Below, piece after piece: positions 45,261 through 54,132 of a stretch of DNA of 64,000 nt. Source of the stretch: Pedobacter sp. MC2016-24 (GTDB lineage Bacteria; Bacteroidota; Bacteroidia; Sphingobacteriales; Sphingobacteriaceae); contig NZ_JADFBX010000005.1 of the NCBI RefSeq assembly GCF_015223055.1, positions 372,001-436,000 on the forward strand, in the 5' to 3' direction. Made by a program: the position numbers and the translations under genes. The notes under the pieces are model-generated. The model did no database searches and was not told the DNA's origin. It saw nothing but the letters and a program-made list of their open reading frames with translations. Numbering within the stretch: position 1 is the first letter of the stretch; each line of letters opens with the position of its first letter.

Positions 45261-46478
45261 ATGAATCCATACGAAAAAAAACGCCGCTGGAAATTCTTTT
45301 TGCTTGTTTTTGCCATCGTTATAGGCACTGCATCAGTTTTTTACAGCGACTCCTTTGTTAAAAAAATGGAACGCGAAGAGCAGATCCAGCTACAGCTCTT
45401 TGTGAAAGTAACAGAGCAATCGATGGTGATGTATGATGACGACCGCTACACCAGTTTAATTGACCTGATCAGAACAAATACAAAACTACCGGTAATCATG
45501 ATCGATTCCGGCGGTACCATTCTTTCCTATCAGGGTCTGGACTCGACCAAAACCAATTACGAGGTAGAGAAACAACCGAATAAAACCTATGATCCTGGCT
45601 ATTTTGCCCGCGAACTTAAAAAAATGAAACAGCAGCATCCGCCTACCCCAATCATTGGCTTAGACGGCAACCGCTGGTACATTTACTACAAAGACTCTGC
45701 GACATTAACACAGTTGAGATACTTTCCATACATTCAACTGGCAGTAATAGCCTTATTCCTGCTTACCGCATACGTAGCCTTCAGCTCTGCCCGAAAGGCA
45801 GAACAAGACCAGGTATGGGTCGGAATGGCGAAAGAAACAGCACACCAGCTGGGTACGCCCATATCCTCCCTCATGGCCTGGGTAGAACTGATGAAATCAC
45901 GCTTTGACGCGGAAGATGACCCGCTGATTGCCGAAATGGAAAACGACATCAAAAGACTCGAGGTCATTACCGATCGTTTTTCTAAGATCGGGTCCAAACC
46001 CATTGTAGAAGATCATGTGGTTTATACCGTAATCTATAATTTTGTCCAATATTTTAAACTCCGCACATCCGATAAAATCGTTTTCAAGATTACAGGCGAC
46101 GAGCAGGTACGGGCATTACTGAATGTACCTTTGTTTGACTGGGTCATAGAAAATCTACTTAAAAATGCAGCCAATGCCATTGAAAACGAAGGCAATATCA
46201 CCATAGACATCATAGAAAACCTGACTAAGGAAGAAGTATTTATTGATGTGACCGACACCGGAAAAGGCATTGCCCGTTCCAAGTTCGATGCAGTTTTCCA
46301 ACCAGGTTATACCACCAGAAAACGCGGCTGGGGCCTGGGCTTATCCTTAACCAAAAGGATTATTGAAAACTATCACAATGGTCAGATCTTCGTCAGGGAA
46401 TCTGAACTTGGTAAAGGAACTACATTTCGAATTGTTTTAAAAAGCAGCATAACCTATGAACCTACCTCAAACACATGA
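45261..46478 (+). CDS. orphan membrane sensor histidine kinase
   Basis: 405 residues. Two transmembrane helices (about 12-29 and 155-174) flank a periplasmic sensing domain of about 125 residues that I do not recognise. The H-box region reads AKETAHQLGTPISSLMAWVELM, with the phosphoacceptor His in AHQLGTP, a Bacteroidota variant. The ATPase domain has NLLKNAANAIE, DTGKGI and GWGLGLSLTKRI. No response regulator is adjacent. The last 23 bases overlap the following DinB-like gene, so translation is coupled. Confidence 0.92.
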   Translation: MNPYEKKRRWKFFLLVFAIVIGTASVFYSDSFVKKMEREEQIQLQLFVKVTEQSMVMYDDDRYTSLIDLIRTNTKLPVIMIDSGGTILSYQGLDSTKTNYEVEKQPNKTYDPGYFARELKKMKQQHPPTPIIGLDGNRWYIYYKDSATLTQLRYFPYIQLAVIALFLLTAYVAFSSARKAEQDQVWVGMAKETAHQLGTPISSLMAWVELMKSRFDAEDDPLIAEMENDIKRLEVITDRFSKIGSKPIVEDHVVYTVIYNFVQYFKLRTSDKIVFKITGDEQVRALLNVPLFDWVIENLLKNAANAIENEGNITIDIIENLTKEEVFIDVTDTGKGIARSKFDAVFQPGYTTRKRGWGLGLSLTKRIIENYHNGQIFVRESELGKGTTFRIVLKSSITYEPTSNT

Positions 46479-46959
46479 GTACCCCGTATGGGCTGAAGCG
46501 TACATATCCCTGGTAGATGCAGATGTACAAAAGATCTTGAAAAAACAAGCCACGGACTTTCCTGAATTTATCAGCGGTTTAGGAAAAAAGGGCGACTATG
46601 CTTATGCGCCGGGAAAATGGACCATCAAGCAACTGATTGGCCACATCATCGATTCAGAGCGTGTTTTTGCATATCGCCTTACCTGCTTTGCCCGCGGGGA
46701 AATTCATGCCTTACCAGGCTTTGAAGAGGATGAATATGTAGCAAATGCACATTTTCAGGACAGAACCCTTCACAGCCTGGCCGAAGAGTTCTCTTTACTC
46801 AGAAAAGCGAACTTATTTCTGTTTCAAAGCCTGACAGAAAAGGAATTAAACCGCAGTGGAACAGCATCAGAAAGGCAAATTTCTGTCCGGGCCCTGCTTT
46901 TTGTAATTGCAGGTCACCTGATCCACCATACACAAATCATCAAAGAGCGTTACTTATGA
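46456..46959 (+). CDS. DinB-like putative metal-dependent protein
   Basis: 167 residues of the DinB/YfiT superfamily. The signature GKWTIKQLIGHIIDSERVFAYR near 47-68 supplies the first His, and the C-terminal GHLIHHTQIIKERY supplies the others of a three-His metal site. Activity and substrate are unknown. It starts inside the histidine kinase gene and its stop overlaps the next start (ATGA), so the three form a tightly coupled unit. Confidence 0.87.
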   Translation: MNLPQTHEYPVWAEAYISLVDADVQKILKKQATDFPEFISGLGKKGDYAYAPGKWTIKQLIGHIIDSERVFAYRLTCFARGEIHALPGFEEDEYVANAHFQDRTLHSLAEEFSLLRKANLFLFQSLTEKELNRSGTASERQISVRALLFVIAGHLIHHTQIIKERYL

Positions 46960-47381
46960 TCTGGTTTACAAATTTTACACCTGAAATGTTAAACGACCGA
47001 CCCAAAAATCACATGGGTGCTTTCCTGGATATCCAATTTACCCAGGTAGCGGAAGATACGTTAACGGCGACTATGCCGGTCGATGAACGAACACACCAAC
47101 CTGCAGGTATTTTACACGGAGGAGCCTCTGTTGTACTTGCAGAAACATTGGGTAGTATCGCTTCTTTTATGGTTATTGATCCGGATAAATATCAGGCTGT
47201 AGGCCTGGAAATTAATGCAAACCACCTCCGGCCTGTTAAAAGCGGTCTGGTCACCGGAATCTGTAAACCATTACACATCGGGGCTAAAACCCATGTTTGG
47301 GAAATCAAAATTTACAACGATAAAGGAAAAATGAACTGTGTAAGCAGGTTAACAGTCGCCATACTGAATAAAATGGTATAA
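46956..47381 (+). CDS. hotdog-fold acyl-CoA thioesterase (PaaI/YdiI-like)
   Basis: 141 residues, a single hotdog domain. The sequence HQPAGILHGGASVVLAETLGS carries the catalytic-loop glycines and the glutamate of YdiI/MenI-type thioesterases, followed by GLEINANHLRP. Candidates are 1,4-dihydroxy-2-naphthoyl-CoA hydrolysis in menaquinone synthesis or general acyl-CoA release; the sequence does not decide between them. Its stop codon abuts that of the converging Crp/Fnr gene. Confidence 0.9.
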   Translation: MIWFTNFTPEMLNDRPKNHMGAFLDIQFTQVAEDTLTATMPVDERTHQPAGILHGGASVVLAETLGSIASFMVIDPDKYQAVGLEINANHLRPVKSGLVTGICKPLHIGAKTHVWEIKIYNDKGKMNCVSRLTVAILNKMV

Positions 47382-47999
47382 CTATCTGATTTCTGCCCGG
47401 ATCCGGCTTAGGGTTACCTGTGTAACACCTAAATAAGAGGCAATATAACCCAGTTGTATCCTTTGGATCAACGCGGGGTTACTGCTCAGAAGCTCCTGAT
47501 AACGCTCAGTAGCCGACCTGAACAACCTGGCTATCAGCCTTTCTTCTGTTTTAATCAGCTCTCGCTCCGCGAGTTTACGCCCCCAGTTCGCAAACACAAC
47601 ATCCGAATCAAAAAGTTGCTGCAAATCGTCCAAATTAATTTCATGTAAAACGCAGGCCTCCAACAATTCCACACTTTCATAACCTGCTAATCCATTGATA
47701 TAACTGTTATAGGAAAAAATCAAATCCCCTTCCATACCAAACCAAAAGGTGATCTGGTTATCTGGCCCATCACAATAAGCCCTTGCAATCCCCTTCTCAA
47801 TAAAGTAAATGGATTTTTCGACGCGATCAGCGCGGATGATAACCCTGTTTCTAGGCATTTCAACCCTGCGCATTAAGCCACGCAGTTGTGCAATATGCCG
47901 TTCATCTAAAGGGTAAATCTGCGTAAGCTTGTCTAAAATATGCTGCAAAATGCTCGTGTTTTTGTAAAGATAAATCTCCTGGACCGCATTTTTTAACAT
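47382..47999 (-). CDS. Crp/Fnr-family transcriptional regulator
   Basis: 205 residues from ATG 47999. A cyclic-nucleotide-binding-like beta roll (about 40-130, with IYFIEKGIARAYC) is followed by a C-terminal helix-turn-helix, IQLGYIASYLGVTQVTLSRIR. Bases contacted by cAMP are not obviously conserved, as usual in Bacteroidota members. The open frame continues to 48197, but that part overlaps the divergent SMR gene and lacks family similarity. The promoter gap is shared with that exporter gene, so it may regulate it. Confidence 0.88.
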   Translation of the reverse strand: MLKNAVQEIYLYKNTSILQHILDKLTQIYPLDERHIAQLRGLMRRVEMPRNRVIIRADRVEKSIYFIEKGIARAYCDGPDNQITFWFGMEGDLIFSYNSYINGLAGYESVELLEACVLHEINLDDLQQLFDSDVVFANWGRKLAERELIKTEERLIARLFRSATERYQELLSSNPALIQRIQLGYIASYLGVTQVTLSRIRAEIR

Positions 48000-48028
48000 T
48001 TGTAAAAAAGTGTCCTTGCCGCAAAGCT

Positions 48029-48036
48029 TACTTTTG
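48029..48036 (+). promoter_or_regulatory. -7 box of SMR exporter promoter
   Basis: TACTTTTG matches TAnnTTTG, 13 bases before ATG 48049. It lies in the 49-base divergent gap next to the Crp/Fnr gene, within reach of a regulator bound there. A TTTG 26 bases upstream is farther than usual for -33. Confidence 0.5.
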
Positions 48037-48048
48037 TATAAAAAAAAT

Positions 48049-48372
48049 ATGAATTGGATTGTATTGATTATCGCCGGCCTCTTTGAAATCGGCTTTACCA
48101 CCTGCTTAAAACTTTCGAATAATTTCAGCAACCTCAAGTGGAGTATTGGCTTCTTTGTTTGTATAACCCTGAGTTTTTTACTGCTAAACAAAGCCACACA
48201 AACCTTGCCAATGGGTACAGCCTATGCGGTTTGGACAGGCATTGGTGCTGTAGGCACCGTTCTGGTCGGAATTTTATTTTTTGAAGAACCGGCCAATTTC
48301 TGGCGCGTATTTTTCATCGCCACACTAATCGGATCTATCTTAGGCTTGAAGTTTATAGCTGGCGGACATTAA
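48049..48372 (+). CDS. SMR-family exporter, Gdx/SugE type
   Basis: 107 residues, four transmembrane helices. The central glutamate of helix 1 is in IIAGLFEIGF, and LPMGTAYAVWTGIGAVGTVLVGIL in helix 3 is the SugE/Gdx signature that distinguishes guanidinium exporters from EmrE-type drug pumps. It would work as a dual-topology dimer exchanging guanidinium for protons. ATG 48049 begins the family N terminus MNWIVLII. No guanidine riboswitch fits in the short leader. Confidence 0.9.
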   Translation: MNWIVLIIAGLFEIGFTTCLKLSNNFSNLKWSIGFFVCITLSFLLLNKATQTLPMGTAYAVWTGIGAVGTVLVGILFFEEPANFWRVFFIATLIGSILGLKFIAGGH

Positions 48373-48924
48373 CTATTTGATTTGGATGGGCACCTGCACC
48401 ATGGTGGTGTCCCAGCCAATTGTTAAATCTGCACCGTAAGTTTGCGTAACAAATGTCATGGAAAAAGATTCCATGGGCTTGAGTAACTGGATTACAGGCA
48501 CCTCAATTCTAACCAGGTCTTTACTCGAATCATAACTAAAAGCGCCCCAACGGTCAACCTGTTTATTGACAATAAATGTCCATTTTTCCCGACCTGGAAT
48601 CGCAAAAAGGCTATAGGTACCTGCTTTAATCCGCTTGCCGCCAATACGAACGTGTTTGTAGAATTTAATCTCCGTTGATTCATTGGCGCCCAGGCGCCAT
48701 ACTTTCTCAAATTGCTCCAGAACACCGAAAATCTCCCGACCCTTTTTAGTTGGCCTTGAATAAACCAATTTCACAAGCGGTTTAGAATCGTCTTTAGCTT
48801 TAGCTGCATTTAATGGAAAATAAACTATGTCGGCCGGACTGGTATCCACAGGAGCAAATTTCGGCTCCTGCGCATAAACACCACAACTAAACATTGCCAA
48901 TACAATAAAGCCCAGTCTTTTCAT
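48373..48924 (-). CDS. secreted DUF2911 protein
   Basis: 183 residues with a signal peptide (MKRLGFIVLAMFSCGVYAQ). The body fits DUF2911: VKLVYSRPTKKGREIFG, VWRLGANESTEIKF and IKAGTYSLFAIPGREKWTFI. Function unknown; members are common in Bacteroidota and may be periplasmic beta-sandwich proteins. Its stop codon abuts that of the converging SMR gene. Confidence 0.88.
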   Translation of the reverse strand: MKRLGFIVLAMFSCGVYAQEPKFAPVDTSPADIVYFPLNAAKAKDDSKPLVKLVYSRPTKKGREIFGVLEQFEKVWRLGANESTEIKFYKHVRIGGKRIKAGTYSLFAIPGREKWTFIVNKQVDRWGAFSYDSSKDLVRIEVPVIQLLKPMESFSMTFVTQTYGADLTIGWDTTMVQVPIQIK

Positions 48925-48950
48925 GTTCCTGACAATAACGTCGGTATCAA

Positions 48951-49136
48951 TTAATATTCCCGACCTTTAACAATACCGTTTAAGAAAACAGCGCCAAATA
49001 TAAAGCCGATAATTCCGCCTAATACAGACCAAAGGAAACTACCTGAAATGATTGCTGCTGTTAAAATTCCAAAAACCAGACCTAATACATAGTATGCCCA
49101 GTCGTATTTACTGTTGTCTTCTTGTTTAATCATCAT
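48951..49136 (-). CDS. small membrane protein
   Basis: 61 residues from the first of two adjacent ATGs (49136, 49133). A charged N terminus (IKQEDNSKYDW) is followed by two closely spaced hydrophobic helices rich in Gly, with a small cytoplasmic tail GIVKGREY. I recognise no family. It precedes the DUF2911 gene by 26 bases and may share its transcript. The open frame extends upstream to 49184 but those residues look unrelated. Confidence 0.55.
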   Translation of the reverse strand: MMIKQEDNSKYDWAYYVLGLVFGILTAAIISGSFLWSVLGGIIGFIFGAVFLNGIVKGREY

Positions 49137-49297
49137 GTTAAATCTTAGCTGCCAAAGATATTGATTTATTTGATCTCTATGCAATTATTGACAGATTTCC
49201 ATCAAAATTCTACGCTTCAAGGCGCACAGGCCCCTTTAATTTCAAAGCTTGCACTGTCAGCCTTCAGTCATTATTAACATAGAATCGTTTCTTTCTT

Positions 49298-49326
49298 AAA
49301 ATTAATCAATCGATTGATTAATTTTG
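49298..49326 (+). promoter_or_regulatory. 28-bp palindromic operator overlapping the efflux operon promoter
   Basis: Bases 49298-49325 form a perfect palindrome with half-site AAAATTAATCAATC. The -7 box TAATTTTG (49319-49326) lies in its right arm. The tetR start follows 17 bases later. This is the arrangement expected for autorepression by the TetR protein. Confidence 0.8.
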
Positions 49327-49342
49327 TCGGGTCAAATTCAAC

Positions 49343-49963
49343 ATGGAAAAAGTAGATAAAAAAGCAAATATCCTGGAGGCAGCAGAAAAACTGTTCTCAC
49401 AACTCGGGTACGAGGCTACTTCAACCCGGCAAATCGCAAAGGAAGCCGGCGCTAATATGGCCATGATCAATTATTATTTTGGTTCTAAAGAAGGCGTATT
49501 CATGGAAATCATGAGTTACCGCATTGCTGGTTTCAGCAACCAGCTAAACAGCATCAAATTAGAAGATCTGCCTCATTTAGAAAAACTGATCAAAGCCATT
49601 CAAGGTTATGCAACCCGGATTTTATGTAACCACAATTTACATAAAATGATGCATAGGGAACTTTCACTGCCACATCGTCCGGAAATGTTTTTCAAAATTA
49701 AAAATGCCATGGTCGAGAACCAGGCGATCGTCGAAGAACTCATCAACAGTGGCATTGCGGCCGGAGATTTCCGACAGGTTGACGTCAGAATGTTTATCGC
49801 CTCGCTTATGGGAACGATTAGCAATGTGGCCATTAATCCGGCAAAAATAACTTCCGGAACCGCCCTGGACATCAACAACACGGAAGACCGAAAGCTGATC
49901 ACTCAACGGCTGGTCGACTATTTAAAAGATTTAATAACCACGTATTTAACATCCAAACAATGA
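49343..49963 (+). CDS. TetR/AcrR-family repressor of the efflux operon
   Basis: 206 residues. The N-terminal helix-turn-helix is clear: LFSQLGYEATSTRQIAKEAG followed by ANMAMINYYFGSKEGVF. The remainder is the helical ligand-binding and dimer domain. As first gene of the tolC-emrA-emrB operon behind a palindrome that overlaps the promoter, it most likely represses its own operon and is released by the exported compounds. Its stop overlaps the tolC start (ATGA). Confidence 0.93.
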   Translation: MEKVDKKANILEAAEKLFSQLGYEATSTRQIAKEAGANMAMINYYFGSKEGVFMEIMSYRIAGFSNQLNSIKLEDLPHLEKLIKAIQGYATRILCNHNLHKMMHRELSLPHRPEMFFKIKNAMVENQAIVEELINSGIAAGDFRQVDVRMFIASLMGTISNVAINPAKITSGTALDINNTEDRKLITQRLVDYLKDLITTYLTSKQ

Positions 49964-51276
49964 TACACAAATCTATCAAATTAAGCTTTCTGGCTTTTTT
50001 GCTTCCCGGACTCTTATATGCCCAGGAAACCAAAAAACTAAGCTTACAGGAAGCAATCGCCCTTGGTATCGAGAACAGCAAAAATCTGAAGCTGTCTCAA
50101 AACAAAATTGATCAGGCCATTGCCAACTTAAATGTAGTAAAAGACAATGCCTTGCCTACCGCAAAAGCTTCGTTTTTATACAATCACGCAGAAATCCCAA
50201 CCAATACCTTAATTATTGGAGGCGCAGATCCCCTTCACCTGCCTAAACGTGCAGATGCTTTCGTAGGGACTGCTGCTGTTGAAGAATTGATTTATGGTGG
50301 TGGCAAGCTAAGGTATGCTGAAGAGTCAACCAAATTGCTTACGGAAGTAGCGAGACTGGACGCCGACAAAAGCAAGGAAGAAATCAGCTATGCCGTAATC
50401 AACACCTATTATTCACTCTTCAAGGTATTGCAAAGCAAAAAAGTAGTTGCACAAAACCTGGAAGCCATTGCCGGTCAACTGAAGCAATCTCAACGCTTCT
50501 TTGAACAGGGAATCGTAACCAAGAATGATGTGCTGAGATTTCAATTGCAACAGGCAAACATCTCCCTCACCGGAATGGAAATTGAAAACAACAGAAAAAT
50601 CATCAACTATAATCTGGATATTCTGCTGGGTCTGAATGAAAATACGGAGATTGAAATCTCCGATCCGGATAAAGAAATCAAACAATTGGCTCCTTTAAGC
50701 AATTACATGGAGGCCGCTTTTGCTAGCAGACAAGAATTGAAACAACTGGACCTTCAAAATAAGTTAGCCGATGTAAACATCAAATCGGTTAAAGCGAACA
50801 CCTTACCTACTGTAGGTGTAGGTGCCAATTTATATTATATAAACCCAAGTGGCAGTTTCATTCCGCCAACCAATCAGTATATCGTTCCGATAACCATTGG
50901 TGCGAACATCTCCTGGAACATCGGTAACCTTTGGACCAACAAAAACAAGGTGTCAGAAGCCCGTATCCAGCAAAAAAGCATTGACATCCAGAAAGATCTG
51001 ATTTCAGATAATGTAAAAACTGAAATCAATAAGAACTATCAGGATTATAAACTGGCCTTAAGTAAAATATCAGTATTAGAGACCTCTATTGCCCAGGCTA
51101 CAGAAAATGATAAATTGCTGGAATCTAAATACAAAAACAACGTAGCATCCGCCATTGACCGCATCGATGCAGAGACGTTATTGTACCAGGCAAAAATCAA
51201 TCTGGAACTGGCCAAAGCCGATGCCGGGCTGGCTTATTACACTTTATTAAAATCAACAGGAAAAATTTCTCAATAA
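49960..51276 (+). CDS. TolC-family outer membrane efflux protein
   Basis: 438 residues with a signal peptide ending at about LLYAQ (21). Two outer-membrane-efflux repeats with long coiled-coil helices: LSLQEAIALGIENSKNLKLSQ opens the first, and the second opens near NYMEAAFASRQELKQLDLQN. It forms the outer channel of the tripartite pump with the two genes that follow. The HlyD-type gene starts 19 bases downstream. Confidence 0.93.
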   Translation: MIHKSIKLSFLAFLLPGLLYAQETKKLSLQEAIALGIENSKNLKLSQNKIDQAIANLNVVKDNALPTAKASFLYNHAEIPTNTLIIGGADPLHLPKRADAFVGTAAVEELIYGGGKLRYAEESTKLLTEVARLDADKSKEEISYAVINTYYSLFKVLQSKKVVAQNLEAIAGQLKQSQRFFEQGIVTKNDVLRFQLQQANISLTGMEIENNRKIINYNLDILLGLNENTEIEISDPDKEIKQLAPLSNYMEAAFASRQELKQLDLQNKLADVNIKSVKANTLPTVGVGANLYYINPSGSFIPPTNQYIVPITIGANISWNIGNLWTNKNKVSEARIQQKSIDIQKDLISDNVKTEINKNYQDYKLALSKISVLETSIAQATENDKLLESKYKNNVASAIDRIDAETLLYQAKINLELAKADAGLAYYTLLKSTGKISQ

Positions 51277-51295
51277 TACCTTAACAAATCAAGCG

Positions 51296-52339
51296 ATGAC
51301 AACGGAAACAAAAAAGAAAAATAAAGTTATACCTATCATTTTAGGCGTGCTTATCATTATAGGTGCCTTTTTCGGCACCAAAGAATATATCTATTATAGT
51401 AAACACGTGGATACCGATGATGCGCAAATCGACGGCGATATCAGTCCGGTAGTCGCCCGCGTTGGTGGTTACGTACAGGAAATTAAATTTGAAGAAAACA
51501 CCAAGGTAAATCAAGGCGATATACTTGTTAAACTGGACGACAGCGATTATAAAGTAAAACTGGAACAAGCAATGGCCGGTCAGCAAGGTGCAAGTGCAGG
51601 CGTAGGTGTATCCGAATCTCAGATTGCCGCTACAGCTGCCAATACCAGTACAGCCAAAGCAAATATCGAAGCTGCAAGGGTTAAATTAAACCTTGCCCAA
51701 AAAGATTACGACCGTTATGCCAACCTGGTTAAAGATGGCTCAGTAACACAACAGGCTTTTGATCAGGCCAAAGCGCAAAAAGAATCCGCCCAGGCGGCAT
51801 ATACCGCTGCGCAGGATCAATATACCGCTGCTGTTAAACAAGTAGGAACAACACAGTCTCAACTGGCAGTAAGCCATAATGGTGTAAGTCAGCGTCAATC
51901 TGATGTTGATTTTGCAAAATTGCAATTGTCATACACAGAAATTAAAGCCCCGGCTACTGGTATCGTGTCTAAAAAGAATGTACAAAAAGGCCAGTTGGTA
52001 CAAGCTGGACAATCTTTATTTTCGATTGTAAACGAAAACAGCATTTATGTAACTGCAAATTTCAAAGAAACACAATTGGAGGACATCAAGCCAGGCTCTA
52101 AGGTAAAAATTGAAGTTGATGCCTATCCAAAAGATGATGTAGAAGGTGAAGTTTACAATTTTGCGCCAATTACCGGTGCAAAAGGCTCTTTACTGCCTCC
52201 AGACAACGCAACCGGAAACTTTGTGAAAGTAGTACAACGTGTTCCCGTTAAAATTAAAATCACGAAAGCCCCTAAAGACGTGTTAGAAAAATTGCGCCCG
52301 GGCATGAGTGTTAAAGTTTCTGTTTCTATAAAAGACTAA
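51296..52339 (+). CDS. HlyD/EmrA-type periplasmic adaptor
   Basis: 347 residues. One N-terminal membrane helix (about 12-30) is followed by YSKHVDTDDAQIDGDISPV, a lipoyl-type hairpin half, an Ala/Gln-rich coiled coil (about 95-205), the second lipoyl half (YTEIKAPATGIVSKKNVQKG) and a beta-barrel domain. It bridges EmrB in the inner membrane to TolC. EmrB begins two bases after its stop. Confidence 0.94.
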   Translation: MTTETKKKNKVIPIILGVLIIIGAFFGTKEYIYYSKHVDTDDAQIDGDISPVVARVGGYVQEIKFEENTKVNQGDILVKLDDSDYKVKLEQAMAGQQGASAGVGVSESQIAATAANTSTAKANIEAARVKLNLAQKDYDRYANLVKDGSVTQQAFDQAKAQKESAQAAYTAAQDQYTAAVKQVGTTQSQLAVSHNGVSQRQSDVDFAKLQLSYTEIKAPATGIVSKKNVQKGQLVQAGQSLFSIVNENSIYVTANFKETQLEDIKPGSKVKIEVDAYPKDDVEGEVYNFAPITGAKGSLLPPDNATGNFVKVVQRVPVKIKITKAPKDVLEKLRPGMSVKVSVSIKD

Positions 52340-52341
52340 AA

Positions 52342-53889
52342 ATGGCCGAGAAAGGTTTAAAAAAGTGGGTAATCACGTTTACAGTGATCACTGCTTCTTT
52401 ACTGGAGCTGATTGATACCACGATTGTAAACGTTGCCATACCCCAAATACAGGGAAACCTGGGCGCAACCCTCGAGGATGTGGCCTGGTTATCTACCGGC
52501 TATGCGGTTGCTAATGTAATCGTATTGCCCATGTCCGGATGGCTCGGTAGTCGTTTCGGACGTAAAAACTATTTCCTGTTTTCCATTATCCTGTTCACCA
52601 TCGCTTCTTTTTTGTGCGGTAACGCAACCAATCTGGAAGAACTCATCGCCTTCCGGATCCTGCAGGGACTTGCTGGTGGTGGTTTGATCTCCACTGCACA
52701 GGCCATCTTAATTGAAACCTGGCCAAGAGAAGATGTGGGTATTGCCACGGCCCTATTTGGACTGGGCGCCGTCGTTGGACCAACCGTTGGCCCAACCATT
52801 GGTGGCTATTTATTGGAAATCAGTACCTGGCCGATGATCTTTTACGTAAATATTCCTGTCGGAATCCTCGCGGCCTACTGTACCTATATGTTTGTGCGCG
52901 AGACGCCAAAAGATGGCAAAGGTATGCCGGTCGACTGGTGGGGAATTGCCTTACTGGCCATCGCAGTAGGAAGTTTACAAACGGTCCTGGAAAAAGGAGA
53001 AAGTGAAGACTGGTTTGCAACGCCATACATTACAGCACTTGCTGTGGCATCCGTTCTTGGCTTGCTGTTGTTCATCTGGCGGGAAATGAGTACCGACCAC
53101 CCGATTGTGAACTTCAAGATCATGCGTCACCGAAGCTTTTCAATAGGGATGTTCACTTCCTTTATTCTCGGTTTCGGTTTGTATGGATCGGTGTTTGTAT
53201 TCCCTGTTTTCTGTCAGAACTTATTGGGTTTCTCACCACTTCAAACGGGGGAGCTGTTATTCCCGGGTGGGCTATGTACCATTTTGATGATGCCTTTCAT
53301 TGGGATTTTCCTTAAAAAAGGTATTCCAGCGCAGTTTATGGCTACCATAGGTATGTTCCTCTTTTTTGTATTCTGCTCGATGCTGAGTAAATCGACTTTA
53401 CAATCAGGAACAAACGACTTCTTCCTGCCATTGGTCATCAGGGGTGTCGGAATGGCATTATTGTTCGTTCCGCTGACTACCCTGGCCATTCAGGATCTGA
53501 AAGGTGCAGAAATCGGGCAAGGTTCAGGCTTAAACAACATGATGAGACAATTGGGCGGATCATTCGGTATCGCGGCCTTGACTACATTAATCCACGTACG
53601 TCAGGGTTTTCATCGCAGCAATCTGCTGGTTAATATCAATGAGTATAATCCAGCCTTTACGGAACGCTTCAATGCCTTCATCCATAATTTTATGGCCAAA
53701 GGATACAATTACCTGGATGCTAAAAACCTGGCTGCAAAAGCCATAGAAGGAACCGTCACCAAACAGAGCTTATTGCTAACCTATAGTGACGCTTACTGGG
53801 TTGCCGGTTTGGTACTCTTGTGTTCTATCCCGTTGTTGTATTTACAGAAATTCAAAAAGAATGTAGAAGTTCCAGCAGATTTGCACTAA
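52342..53889 (+). CDS. EmrB/QacA-type MFS drug transporter, DHA2 family
   Basis: 515 residues, 14 predicted helices. Family motifs are LIDTTIVNVAIPQIQGNLG in helix 1, GWLGSRFGRKN (motif A) and LGAVVGPTVGPTIGGYL (motif C of drug:H+ antiporters). It exports hydrophobic drugs or bile-like compounds with TolC and EmrA. It is the last gene of the operon, followed by a strong hairpin. Confidence 0.95.
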   Translation: MAEKGLKKWVITFTVITASLLELIDTTIVNVAIPQIQGNLGATLEDVAWLSTGYAVANVIVLPMSGWLGSRFGRKNYFLFSIILFTIASFLCGNATNLEELIAFRILQGLAGGGLISTAQAILIETWPREDVGIATALFGLGAVVGPTVGPTIGGYLLEISTWPMIFYVNIPVGILAAYCTYMFVRETPKDGKGMPVDWWGIALLAIAVGSLQTVLEKGESEDWFATPYITALAVASVLGLLLFIWREMSTDHPIVNFKIMRHRSFSIGMFTSFILGFGLYGSVFVFPVFCQNLLGFSPLQTGELLFPGGLCTILMMPFIGIFLKKGIPAQFMATIGMFLFFVFCSMLSKSTLQSGTNDFFLPLVIRGVGMALLFVPLTTLAIQDLKGAEIGQGSGLNNMMRQLGGSFGIAALTTLIHVRQGFHRSNLLVNINEYNPAFTERFNAFIHNFMAKGYNYLDAKNLAAKAIEGTVTKQSLLLTYSDAYWVAGLVLLCSIPLLYLQKFKKNVEVPADLH

Positions 53890-53911
53890 AACTTCAGCTA
53901 TTCAACTTAAA

Positions 53912-53948
53912 TAAAACAGCCGTTAAGAAATCTTAACGGCTGTTTTAT
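53912..53948 (+). terminator. terminator of the efflux operon
   Basis: Arms TAAAACAGCCGTTAAGA (53912-53928) and its complement (53931-53947); in RNA the two innermost pairs would open to make a loop. The descending arm carries TTTT. The following gap to ppc (53949-54132) holds nothing I recognise apart from AT-rich sequence. Confidence 0.85.
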
Positions 53949-54132
53949 ACCCCAAAAAAATAACAATTAGAATCACAGGCCTGGCCCGCAAATACTTTAA
54001 AAAGATTTATTCAATCTCTGTAAATCTAAGTTATCGATTTTAGCAGAAGTATCAAAATAAAATTATTAACACCTTTTACGCTGTTTTTTGGATCATTTTT
54101 GCTAGCTTAAGCGCGAAAAAATACCTCCTAAA

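Noticed and set aside
48000-48048. Guanidine riboswitch before the Gdx-type gene
   Set aside because: The predicted leader is under 15 bases and holds no riboswitch motif.
48000-48197. N-terminal extension of the Crp/Fnr frame
   Set aside because: It overlaps the divergent SMR coding region and would add 66 residues without family similarity.
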